Shown: positions 1-6,260 of the stretch, piece by piece
Numbering within the stretch: position 1 is the stretch's first letter
Layout: each line of letters starts with the position of its first letter
Made by a program: the position numbers and the translations under genes
Assembly (NCBI GenBank): GCA_964236585.1
Contig: CAXSFE010000131.1
Coordinates: forward strand, 1 to 9,140
Origin: CAXSEF01 sp964236585
GTDB lineage: Bacteria; Pseudomonadota; Alphaproteobacteria; Acetobacterales; Acetobacteraceae
Direction of reading: 5' to 3'
DNA length: 9,140 nt
The notes under the pieces: generated by a model
What the model saw: only the letters and a program-made list of their open reading frames with translations
Told to the model about the DNA's origin: nothing
The model's database searches: none

Positions 1-54
1 GGTCCAGGGGCGGCTCGCCCCTGGCGGGTCTGGGCAGAGCCCAGCCTTGCTTGC
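1..54. repeat. Palindromic repeat, copy 1 (cut by window edge)
   Basis: Two adjacent perfect hairpins: a 9-bp stem at 4-12/16-24 with loop GCT, and a 6-bp stem at 30-35/39-44 with loop AGA. The copy ends in CCTTGC, the same terminal motif as the copies at 1764-1890 and 6944-7063. The first half matches the right half of the copy at 1764-1890 and the arms at 7610-7767. The left part lies outside the window, so its full length is unknown. No transposase or long open frame is associated with it. It probably ends the preceding intergenic region or acts as a transcription end signal, which is inference. Confidence 0.75.
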
Positions 55-293
55 GGGCCGGCAAACCCCGTCGGCATCAAGCCTTCCAACGCCAGGCGAC
101 CTCGCCGGCGGACGACCGCTCGCCGTCCGGCACACACCCCGCCCACAACCATTGCGGTACCCTGCGAACTCCGCTCAACTCCCGGCTGCAGCCTCGACGC
201 AGCCTCTTGGCCGTGGGCGACGGAGCCGGACCGCAACCGCCGCCCCCGTGCCGCCGCCCTCCGCCGCCGTCGGGGTCTCCCAAGAAACGCCCC

Positions 294-300
294 AGGAGGA
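294..300 (+). promoter_or_regulatory. Strong Shine-Dalgarno site of the sugar dehydrogenase
   Basis: AGGAGGA lies 7 nt before the ATG at 308 and is the best ribosome binding site in the window. It decides the start: the reading frame is open back to position 47, but this site and the signal peptide that follows place the start at 308. Upstream, 55-293 holds no gene and no promoter that I can defend. Confidence 0.85.
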
Positions 301-307
301 CCGCACC

Positions 308-1765
308 ATGACCCGCCGCACGACGTCCCGCCGCCCCGCGCTCGCCACCGCCGCCCGCGCGCTCGCCTTCCTCGCCGCGGGCAGCGCCGCAGCGCTTGCC
401 GCCCCGCCCGCAGAGCTGTCCGAGCCGCTGCTCCCCGCGCCCGTGCCCTCCGGCCTCACGCTGGACCTGCAGGACTTTGCCACCCTGCCCCGCCACGCCG
501 ACGGCTCGGCGGCCCGGCCGCAGTTCCTCTGCCCCGCCCCCGGCTGGATGGGCGGCCTGTTCGCCACCGACATCGCCGGGATCGTCTACCGCGTCAGCGC
601 CGACGGCACGAAGGTCACGCCCTTCCTCGACCTGCGCGCGCAGGCGATCTCGTTCATCGCGCCCACCAGCGAGGAGGGCCTCGTCGGCTTCGCGCTCCAC
701 CCCAACTTCGCCGGCAGCCCCTCGCTGCCCGGCTACGGCACGTTCTACACCGCCTTCAGCGCCGACCGCAGCAGCGGCACCCCCGACTTCCTCGCCGACG
801 ACGACGCCGACCACCACCAGGTGATCCGCGAGTGGACCGCCACCAACCCGATGGCCGCGACCTTCGCCGGCACCTCGCGCGAGGTGCTGCGCGTCGGCAA
901 GTACGCCTCCAACCACAACGGCGGCGTGATCCGCTTCGACCCGAACGCGGCGCCCGGCTTCCGCGACTACGGCACCCTCTACATCGGCTTCGGCGACGGC
1001 GGCGGGGCCAACGACCCGCACGGCAACGGCCAGAACCTCGCGAGCCCCCTCGGCAAGATCCTGCGCATCGACCCGCTCGCCGGCCCCGGCGGCGCCAAGT
1101 ACACGATCCCCGCCGACAACCCGTTCCGCAGCCTCGGCGGTGCCGCCCCCCTGGTCTGGGCCTACGGCCTGCGCAACCCGCAGCAGTTCAGCTTCCAGCT
1201 CGGCCGCCTGGACCGCCTGTTCATCGACGACATCGGCCAGAACCAGGTCGAGGAGGTGAACCTCGGCGCGCGCGGCGCCAATTACGGCTGGCAGCAGCGC
1301 GAGGGCAGCTTCGCCACCGGCGCCGCGGTCGGCAGCGCCGGCGGCAAGAACGACTACGGCGTCTACCCGCTGCCCGGCAGCGACGCCGCCGCCGGCTTCA
1401 CCGACCCGATCGCCGAGTACGACCACAGCGACCCCGCGCGCGACGGCGGCACCGTCGCCGCGGGCATCGGCAGCGGCTTCGCCTACGGGGGCACGCGGCT
1501 GCCCGCCCTGCGCGGCACCTACGTGTTCGCCGACTTCGTGCAGGGCCGCCTGTTCGCGATCCCCACCGCCACGCTGCCGGCCCGCGCGCGGCAGGTCTCC
1601 TCGATCGCGCTCCGCTACAGGGGCGTCAGCTACGACTCCCTGAGCGCGTCGCCAATCGGCGAGGGCGACCGCTCCGACCTGCGCCTCGGCGAGGACGCCG
1701 GCGGCGAGCTGTACGCCCTGCTCAAGGGACCCGGCGCGATCTACCGGATCGTCCAGCGGCCGTAA
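308..1765 (+). CDS. Secreted PQQ-dependent sugar dehydrogenase (GSDH/YliI family)
   Basis: A 485-residue beta-propeller quinoprotein of the soluble glucose/aldose sugar dehydrogenase family, which oxidises sugars in the periplasm using PQQ. Residues 1-32 look like a signal peptide: arginine-rich start with SRR at 7-9, an alanine/leucine core, and a likely cut after ALAA. The SRR is only a weak Tat hint. Family landmarks in order: EEGLVGFALHPNF (122-134), SNHNGG with His203, the glycine-rich YIGFGDGGGAND (225-236), LGKILRIDP (248-256), WAYGLRNP with Arg289-Asn290, IGQNQVEEVN (309-318), GANYGW (323-328), and the closing GEDAGGELYAL and GAIYRI. By analogy with soluble glucose dehydrogenase, His203, Arg289 and Asn290 are candidate PQQ or active-site residues. 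The substrate cannot be told from sequence. No PQQ synthesis genes are in the window. The TAA stop overlaps the start of a palindromic repeat. Confidence 0.92.
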   Translation: MTRRTTSRRPALATAARALAFLAAGSAAALAAPPAELSEPLLPAPVPSGLTLDLQDFATLPRHADGSAARPQFLCPAPGWMGGLFATDIAGIVYRVSADGTKVTPFLDLRAQAISFIAPTSEEGLVGFALHPNFAGSPSLPGYGTFYTAFSADRSSGTPDFLADDDADHHQVIREWTATNPMAATFAGTSREVLRVGKYASNHNGGVIRFDPNAAPGFRDYGTLYIGFGDGGGANDPHGNGQNLASPLGKILRIDPLAGPGGAKYTIPADNPFRSLGGAAPLVWAYGLRNPQQFSFQLGRLDRLFIDDIGQNQVEEVNLGARGANYGWQQREGSFATGAAVGSAGGKNDYGVYPLPGSDAAAGFTDPIAEYDHSDPARDGGTVAAGIGSGFAYGGTRLPALRGTYVFADFVQGRLFAIPTATLPARARQVSSIALRYRGVSYDSLSASPIGEGDRSDLRLGEDAGGELYALLKGPGAIYRIVQRP

Positions 1766-1890
1766 GCAAGGTTGAGGCTCTGCCTCAAACTCCGCCAAAG
1801 GCAAGCCTTTGGAATCCAATACTTAGGGAAGGCCGGTCCAGGGGGGGCTCCCCCTGGCGGGGTCCAGGGGCAGAGCCCCTGGCCTTGCTT
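1764..1890. repeat. Palindromic repeat, copy 2, between two convergent stop codons
   Basis: The element is bounded by inverted ends, AAGCAAGG (1764-1771) and CCTTGCTT (1883-1890). It contains four hairpins: 1772-1778/1782-1788, 1795-1802/1805-1812, 1838-1845/1850-1857 and 1864-1871/1875-1882. It fills the gap between the dehydrogenase stop (1763-1765) and the LutA-like stop (1892-1894), overlapping the first by two bases. The left half resembles the reverse complement of the right half of the copy at 6944-7063; the right half resembles copy 1. It could stop transcription from both sides, but there is no T-tract, so a classical intrinsic terminator is not shown. Confidence 0.85.
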
Positions 1891-1891
1891 C

Positions 1892-2659
1892 CTACGCCTT
1901 CCCCTGCCCGATCGCCGCCCCGCCCGTCATCCCCGCCAGTACCTCCGCCACATGGCGCACCCGCACGGCACTCCCCTCGCGCGACAGCCGCCCCGCGATG
2001 TTGAGCAGGCACCCCATGTCCCCGGCCAGCAGCGTGTCGGCGCCGCTCGCCGCCACCTCCGCCGCCTTGTCCGTGACCATGCGCGTCGAGATCTCCGGGT
2101 ACTTCACGCAGAACGTCCCTCCGAAGCCGCAGCACACCTCCGCCCCCGGCAGCTCCACCAGCGACAGCCCGTCCACGCCCGCCAGCAGCGCGCGCGGCTG
2201 CGCCTTGACCCCCAGCTCGCGCAGGCCGGAGCAGCTGTCGTGGTACGCCGCCACCCCCTCGAAGCGCGGCGCCGCCACGTCGCGCACCCCCATCACGTCC
2301 GTCAGGAACGACACCAGCTCCCAGGTCTTCGCCCCCAGCGCCTCCGCACGCACCCGCAGGTTCGGGTCGTCGGCGAACAGGCCCGGCAGGTGGGAGCGGA
2401 TCATCCCCCCGCACGAACCCGACGGCACCACGACGTAGTCGTAGCCGCCGAACGCGTCGAGGATGCCCCGCCCCAGGTCGCGCGCGGTCGCCCGGTCGCC
2501 GGTGTTGTAGGCCGGCTGCCCGCAGCAGGTCTGCGCGCGCGGCACCTCCACCAGGCACCCCGCGCGCTCCAGCAGCGCGATCGACGCGAACCCCACGGTC
2601 GGGCGGTGCAGATCGACCAGGCAGGTGACGAACAGGGCGACGCGGGGGGAAGGGGACAT
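1892..2659 (-). CDS. LutA/YkgE-type (Fe-S)-binding protein with two CCG domains
   Basis: A 255-residue cytoplasmic protein with the two cysteine-rich (CCG) domains of the LutA/YkgE and GlpC/HdrB-like group. Domain 1 has Cys13, the pair Cys45-Cys46 in TCCGQPAYNTG, and Cys83 in SGSCGGMIR. Domain 2 has YHDSCSGLRELG with Cys143, the pair Cys176-Cys177 in CCGFGGTFC, and Cys217 in GDMGCLLNI. Length and motif order match LutA, which with LutB and LutC oxidises L-lactate to pyruvate. Neither lutB nor lutC is adjacent here, so the lactate role is unproven; the protein could serve another Fe-S oxidoreductase such as a glycolate oxidase. The G-run before the ATG abuts the start codon too closely to be a well-spaced ribosome binding site. 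It is transcribed divergently from the rhodopsin. Confidence 0.88.
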   Translation of the reverse strand: MSPSPRVALFVTCLVDLHRPTVGFASIALLERAGCLVEVPRAQTCCGQPAYNTGDRATARDLGRGILDAFGGYDYVVVPSGSCGGMIRSHLPGLFADDPNLRVRAEALGAKTWELVSFLTDVMGVRDVAAPRFEGVAAYHDSCSGLRELGVKAQPRALLAGVDGLSLVELPGAEVCCGFGGTFCVKYPEISTRMVTDKAAEVAASGADTLLAGDMGCLLNIAGRLSREGSAVRVRHVAEVLAGMTGGAAIGQGKA

Positions 2660-2865
2660 CCCCCCGATTTAGACCCGCCCGGCCCCGGCTACCAGGGGCC
2701 TGGGCCTGTGCGCGCCGCGCCACGCCCGCGGCCCTGCCGGAACGCCGCCCGCCGCAGGACCAGCCCGCCGCCGGCCCTGCGCCAGGCCCGCAAACACGCT
2801 CCTGAGAGCCCGGCAACTCCGCCGCCCTGTCCGCGCTTGCCGGAAACACAAATCCGGAAATACCG
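2660..2865. promoter_or_regulatory. Divergent intergenic region upstream of the rhodopsin
   Basis: This 206-bp gap separates two divergent starts and should hold promoters for both. Just before the rhodopsin ATG, CCGGAAA occurs twice in the same orientation (2840-2846 and 2854-2860), 14 bp apart, in a locally A-rich stretch. The second copy contains GGAAA, 5 nt before the ATG, and may be a weak ribosome binding site. I see no convincing -35/-10 pair. The rest of the gap is GC-rich and featureless apart from a short palindrome, CCAGGGGCCTGG, near 2691. Confidence 0.4.
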
Positions 2866-3678
2866 ATGACACCGCAGTTCTGGCTCTGGCTCGACGCGAT
2901 CGCGATGGCGGTCGGCGGCGCCGCGATCCTCTTCCTCGGCAAGCGCCGCACCGCGTCCGAGGAGTCGCACACGATCTACCACGGCATCGTGCCGCTCATT
3001 GCGGCCGTGTCCTACCTTGCCATGGCCGCCGGCCAGGGCGCAGTGCCGATCGCCACCGCCCTGCTCGGGGATCCGGCCCAGGGCACCGACCTCGTGCTGA
3101 CCCGCACCTTCTACTTCGCGCGCTACATCGACTGGGCGTTCACCACGCCCCTGCTGCTGCTGCCGCTCGGCCTGCTCGCCACCCACGCCAGGCCGCGCCA
3201 CCTCGGCCTCGTCGCGGGCCTGCTGCTCGCCGACCTGATGATGATCCTCACCGCGCTATTTTTCGGCCTCTCGATCGCCTACTGGATCAAGTGGACTTGG
3301 TTCCTCGTCTCGTGCGGCGCCTTCGCGGCGGTGTTCTGGGTGATGTGGGTGCCGCTGCGCCAGCAGGCCGCCCTTGAGCGTGCCGACGTGCAGGCCAGCT
3401 ACCGGGCCAACGCCTCCATCCTGTCCGTGCTGTGGCTGATCTACCCGATCATCCTGTTCTTCGACACCGACGGCCTCGGCCTGTTCAACGAGACGCTGGG
3501 GGTCGCCCTGATCGCGATCATCGATTTCGTCTCCAAGGTCGTCTACGGCCTCTACACGATCCGGGGCTTCGGTCAGATCACGGACAGCGACCTTTCTGGC
3601 CGCCCCGCCACGGTGGCCGACACGACTCTGGGCACGTCCGCCCTGCCGCCAACCGGCCTTGCGCCGGTGACCGCCTGA
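2866..3678 (+). CDS. Microbial (bacteriorhodopsin-like) rhodopsin, probable light-driven proton pump
   Basis: A 270-residue seven-helix retinal protein of the inner membrane. Helices lie at roughly 3-24, 36-58, 80-105, 112-134, 143-165, 183-200 and 210-232. Helix C reads RYIDWAFTTPLLLLPLG: Arg86, counterion and proton acceptor Asp89, and Thr93 match Arg82, Asp85 and Thr89 of bacteriorhodopsin. The proton-donor position (Asp96 in bacteriorhodopsin, Glu108 in proteorhodopsin) is Pro100. Helix F keeps Trp190, Tyr193 and Pro194; helix G has Asp220 and the retinal lysine Lys224 in DFVSK. Leu97 at the spectral tuning site suggests green absorption. Helix B lacks the proteorhodopsin histidine and resembles bacteriorhodopsin (YLAMAAGQG). 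The bulky Phe146 lies where antenna-binding xanthorhodopsins have glycine, so a carotenoid antenna is unlikely. Outward proton pumping is inferred; slow pumping or sensing is possible. blh follows after 25 bp. Confidence 0.95.
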   Translation: MTPQFWLWLDAIAMAVGGAAILFLGKRRTASEESHTIYHGIVPLIAAVSYLAMAAGQGAVPIATALLGDPAQGTDLVLTRTFYFARYIDWAFTTPLLLLPLGLLATHARPRHLGLVAGLLLADLMMILTALFFGLSIAYWIKWTWFLVSCGAFAAVFWVMWVPLRQQAALERADVQASYRANASILSVLWLIYPIILFFDTDGLGLFNETLGVALIAIIDFVSKVVYGLYTIRGFGQITDSDLSGRPATVADTTLGTSALPPTGLAPVTA

Positions 3679-3688
3679 GCCGGCGGGC

Positions 3689-3693
3689 AGGGA
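3689..3693 (+). promoter_or_regulatory. Ribosome binding site of blh
   Basis: AGGGA, 10 nt before the ATG at 3704, lies in the 25-bp gap after the rhodopsin stop. The tight spacing and the lack of any room for a promoter support one transcript for both genes. Confidence 0.55.
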
Positions 3694-3703
3694 CGCGCAC
3701 GTC

Positions 3704-4774
3704 ATGACCACGCAGTCCCTGCCCATCCTGCCGCCGGCCGCCTGGCCCCTCGGCCATCCGGGCCGGAAAGCCGCCGCGCCGGCACGGGCCACACGCTCGC
3801 CCGCCTGGGCGCTGCACTCCTGGACCACTCGCCTCGCGACCCTGCAGCCGGCGCTGCTTGCCGTCATGCCGCTTGCAGCCACCGCGCTACTCGCCCCAGC
3901 GCCGCGCCAGATCGCGGCGCTGTCCGCAATCATCCTGCTCGGCGTCCCGCATGGCGCGCTTGACGGCGAGATCGCCCGCACCCTGCTCCGCCCCCGCTTC
4001 GGCCGGCTGTGGTTCGCGGTATTCTCGCTCCCCTACCTCGCGCTATCCGCCCTGGTGCTGCTGTGCTGGACCGCTGCTCCGCTCACCACCCTCGCCGGCT
4101 TCCTCGCTCTGTCAGCGCTGCACTTCGGCGCTGAGGACGCACCGGGAGGCGACGTGCTCGACCGCGCGTTCCGCGGCGGCGCCCCGATCGCGCCTGCCGT
4201 GCTGCTCCATCCCGCGGCGACCGCCCACCTGTTCGGCACTGTCGCCGGTGTCCCCCTCGCCGCCCCGCCGCCCTGGATGCTGGCTGCCGCCCTGCTGTGG
4301 CTGCTGCCCGCCGGCCTCTGGTGCCGCCGCGCCCTTCGCGCACCTCGCGCCACCCGCGCCGCCGCACCCTCCCGCGCGGCCACGCTCGCAGAGCCCGCCT
4401 CGATGCTCGCGTTGTTCGCCGCCCTGCCGCCGATCACGGCCTTCGCGATCTACTTCGTGGCGATCCACGCGCCCCGCCACGTCGCCGCTCTCGTCGCGGA
4501 CCCCCATCGCGCGCCCAGGGTTGCCAGCCGCGCCACGGCGCTGGTCCGTGCAGCACCGATCACCGTGCTGACCCTGCTGCTCGGCACGGCGCTGTGGCCC
4601 GTATACACCGGGGCCACACCCGACCGCCTCCTCGAGCTGACCCTGCAGGGCCTTGCCGCGCTGACCCTGCCGCACATGCTGCTCGACCTTCTGGTGGGGG
4701 AACAGCAGCCCAGCACAGGCAAGGCTGGGTTCTGCCCAGACCCGCAAAGGGCCGAAGCTCCTTTGATCTCTTGA
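3704..4774 (+). CDS. blh: Brp/Blh-family beta-carotene 15,15'-dioxygenase
   Basis: A 356-residue membrane enzyme that cleaves beta-carotene into two retinal molecules, the chromophore of the adjacent rhodopsin. It has the family's histidine motifs in order: GVPHGALDG (His83, Asp87), ALHFGAED (His140, Asp145), IYFVAIHAPRH (His255, His259) and LTLPHMLLD (His324). His83 to His140 is 57 residues and His255 to His259 is 4, the spacing I recall for the proposed iron ligands of marine Blh. Several hydrophobic segments (about 49-64, 69-81, 103-122, 190-205, 233-254, 285-300) fit a polytopic protein. The first 45 residues are a poorly conserved-looking extension. The last 18 or so residues, after GEQQPST, are encoded by a palindromic repeat, so the native C-terminus has probably been replaced. 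A shorter internal start is possible. Confidence 0.92.
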   Translation: MTTQSLPILPPAAWPLGHPGRKAAAPARATRSPAWALHSWTTRLATLQPALLAVMPLAATALLAPAPRQIAALSAIILLGVPHGALDGEIARTLLRPRFGRLWFAVFSLPYLALSALVLLCWTAAPLTTLAGFLALSALHFGAEDAPGGDVLDRAFRGGAPIAPAVLLHPAATAHLFGTVAGVPLAAPPPWMLAAALLWLLPAGLWCRRALRAPRATRAAAPSRAATLAEPASMLALFAALPPITAFAIYFVAIHAPRHVAALVADPHRAPRVASRATALVRAAPITVLTLLLGTALWPVYTGATPDRLLELTLQGLAALTLPHMLLDLLVGEQQPSTGKAGFCPDPQRAEAPLIS

Positions 4775-4785
4775 CTTAAAAAGAG
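4718..4785. repeat. Palindromic repeat, copy 3, overlapping the 3' end of blh
   Basis: It begins GGCAAGG (4718-4724), followed by the hairpin 4725-4729/4735-4739 and a second imperfect hairpin around 4746-4764. From 4719 to about 4770 it matches the start of the copy at 6944-7063 with a few differences (same order: AAGGCTGGG, GCCCAGACCCGCAAAGGG, CTTTGATC, ACTTAA). The other half, with the closing CCTTGC end, is not recognisable, so this copy looks partial or decayed. It encodes the last residues and the stop of blh. Confidence 0.75.
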
Positions 4786-5288
4786 AAGTCTCACGGCAAG
4801 CGCCCTGAGCGGAGGCCGAAGACGGAGCCTCTGGCTTCTCTCGCCCGTCGCCGGTCTGGCAACGCATCGCGAAACGACTCTCGTTGCTCGACTGCCCTGA
4901 TCTTTGCTTGCCAGCGCCTCCCGCCATGTCCTCTACTTGCGCGGCACGACGCCGCCCCTGACGCTTGGTGGCTCCCCGTGCGCAGCAACACAGCGACATC
5001 TGGGGCGGGACAGCGATGCGGTCCATCACCACCGACAGCGGCGAGGTTTGCGCCCCACGAACGCCGCCGCACGCCGGCAGCCCGGCCTTTGTCGCCGGCA
5101 TGGGACACCGCATGGCTGCCGCAGCACTCCGTCCCCGGCAGGCCTCGTCACGCCTTGGTACCGCGCCACCCCTCGAAGCCGCCGCAGGCCGTGTCGAGCT
5201 CCCGCTGCGCCGGCTTCCCGACCCCGACCTCCGCCTGCACGTCGCTCCGAACTCGATACCTGACGCTCCGCAGCACCCCGACCTCGGG
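4786..5288. other. About 500 bp without a supportable gene
   Basis: I find no recognisable protein or RNA here. The frame of the following FtsL-like gene is open back to a TTG at 4965 and would add 108 residues, but these show no membrane segment or known motif, and FtsL proteins normally have only a short cytoplasmic lead before the membrane helix. A minus-strand frame (4791-5108) encodes an arginine/alanine-rich product with no motif and is probably chance. The stretch may hold the promoter of the downstream gene or a decayed gene; the sequence does not settle which. Confidence 0.4.
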
Positions 5289-6143
5289 ATGATCTGCCAA
5301 ATCGTGGCGTTTTGTGCCGTTGCGGCCACCGGCGCCGCCCTGCTGTACTGGCAGAAATCCGGCGGCCGCGTCGAGGACCGGGAGATCGGCCGCGTGCTGC
5401 AGGCCACGCAGCAGGCCCGTGCCCGCACCTCCCTGCTGCGAGCCGAATGGGCCCAGCTGAACGAGCCCGAACGCCTGCAGGACTTGGCCGACCGCACCCT
5501 TGACCTGCGCCCAATCGCGCCCGAGCAGTTCGTGGCGCCCGCGCAGCTGAACGCTTGGCTCCAGGCCCCGGCCTCCATCCCGCCTGCCCCGCCGCCTGAC
5601 CCAACCCTTGACCCGGCAGCCGAGCCGGGCATCCAGGCTCCCCCTGGACCCCCGCCCGCCGCCTCCAGGCCCCCGCCCCGTCCACGGCTCGTCGCCCTAG
5701 CCCTTCCCGCGCCGCCGCTGCTGCCCGCGCTGCCGCTTCCTGTACCGCCGCACCCTCGTCCCCAGCGCCCCGCGCCGGTCATGCTGGCCGCCCTCCCCGA
5801 ACCCTCCCCGCCGCCGCCTCCCGGCCGCATGGCGGTCCCGTCCCGCTACGAACTGCCGCGCTGGCTGACGCAGGCACCGCTCCGGCGCCCCACAGTGCCC
5901 GCTATGTCCGAGCCGCCGCATGCTCTTGCCCTGCCGGCAGCGGCCCAGCCGTCGGCGCCCCGGCCCGTCGCCGTGCCTGCGGACCCATGGCCCGCGCCTC
6001 CGCGGAGCTTCGCCGTGGTCGCCGCCTCGCCAGGTATCTCGCCCTACGACGGCCGCGTTATCGGCTGGGAGCCGAGGCAGCCCTTCGCACCCTGGCCCTA
6101 CGCCGCCGCGCCGCCGCCATACGGCTGGACGCCGGCCTACTAG
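5289..6143 (+). CDS. ftsL: FtsL-like bitopic membrane protein with long proline-rich tail
   Basis: From the ATG at 5289 the product is 284 residues. Residues 1-20 form one hydrophobic segment, starting MICQIVAF. Residues 24-57 are charged and leucine-spaced, suited to a short coiled coil, and lead into LRAEWAQLNEPERLQDLA (50-67) and LDLRPIAPEQF (71-81). That LRAEW-LN-PERL-LA pattern is the hallmark of alphaproteobacterial FtsL, the divisome protein that binds FtsB and links to FtsW/FtsI. FtsL is usually little over 100 residues; here about 190 more (93-284) are rich in Pro and Ala, ending in Tyr/Trp/Pro-rich PYGWTPAY, probably disordered in the periplasm. The neighbours are blh and nth rather than mraW and ftsI, so this may be a relocated ftsL or a second copy. 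The start is uncertain because no clear ribosome binding site precedes it. Confidence 0.62.
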   Translation: MICQIVAFCAVAATGAALLYWQKSGGRVEDREIGRVLQATQQARARTSLLRAEWAQLNEPERLQDLADRTLDLRPIAPEQFVAPAQLNAWLQAPASIPPAPPPDPTLDPAAEPGIQAPPGPPPAASRPPPRPRLVALALPAPPLLPALPLPVPPHPRPQRPAPVMLAALPEPSPPPPPGRMAVPSRYELPRWLTQAPLRRPTVPAMSEPPHALALPAAAQPSAPRPVAVPADPWPAPPRSFAVVAASPGISPYDGRVIGWEPRQPFAPWPYAAAPPPYGWTPAY

Positions 6144-6260
6144 GCTCCACGCCCGACCCACGTCCCGGCCGCTCCGGGCGCCACGCCCGAAAACGGCGCG
6201 CCTGCTGCTCCGGCAGCGTCGCCGCTTGCCGCAGTAGCCGGCTCGACAGACATTGCCGCA

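Noticed and set aside
47..307. N-terminal extension of the sugar dehydrogenase to position 47
   Set aside because: The strong AGGAGGA before the ATG at 308, followed at once by a signal peptide, places the start there; the upstream residues are low-complexity.
77..1819. 580-residue minus-strand open frame opposite the sugar dehydrogenase
   Set aside because: It is antisense to a gene with clear family motifs; its product is Gly/Ala/Val/Glu-rich with no motif, as expected from the complement of GC-biased codons.
1764..1890. Classical intrinsic terminator between the convergent genes
   Set aside because: The hairpins are strong but no T-tract follows on either strand, so termination is only a possibility and the stretch is recorded as a repeat.
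832..2004. 390-residue plus-strand frame overlapping the dehydrogenase
   Set aside because: Its product is almost entirely Arg/Pro/Ala/Gly, an out-of-frame shadow of the dehydrogenase, and it runs through a repeat.
1772..2972. Long frames on both strands (plus 1772-2869, minus 1785-2972) over the LutA-like gene
   Set aside because: Both are shadows of the LutA-like gene or adjoining intergenic DNA, with Arg/Gly/Ala-rich products and no motif.
4112..5830. 572-residue minus-strand frame spanning blh, the gap and the FtsL-like gene
   Set aside because: It is antisense to two recognisable genes and runs through a repeat; the product is compositionally biased with no domain.
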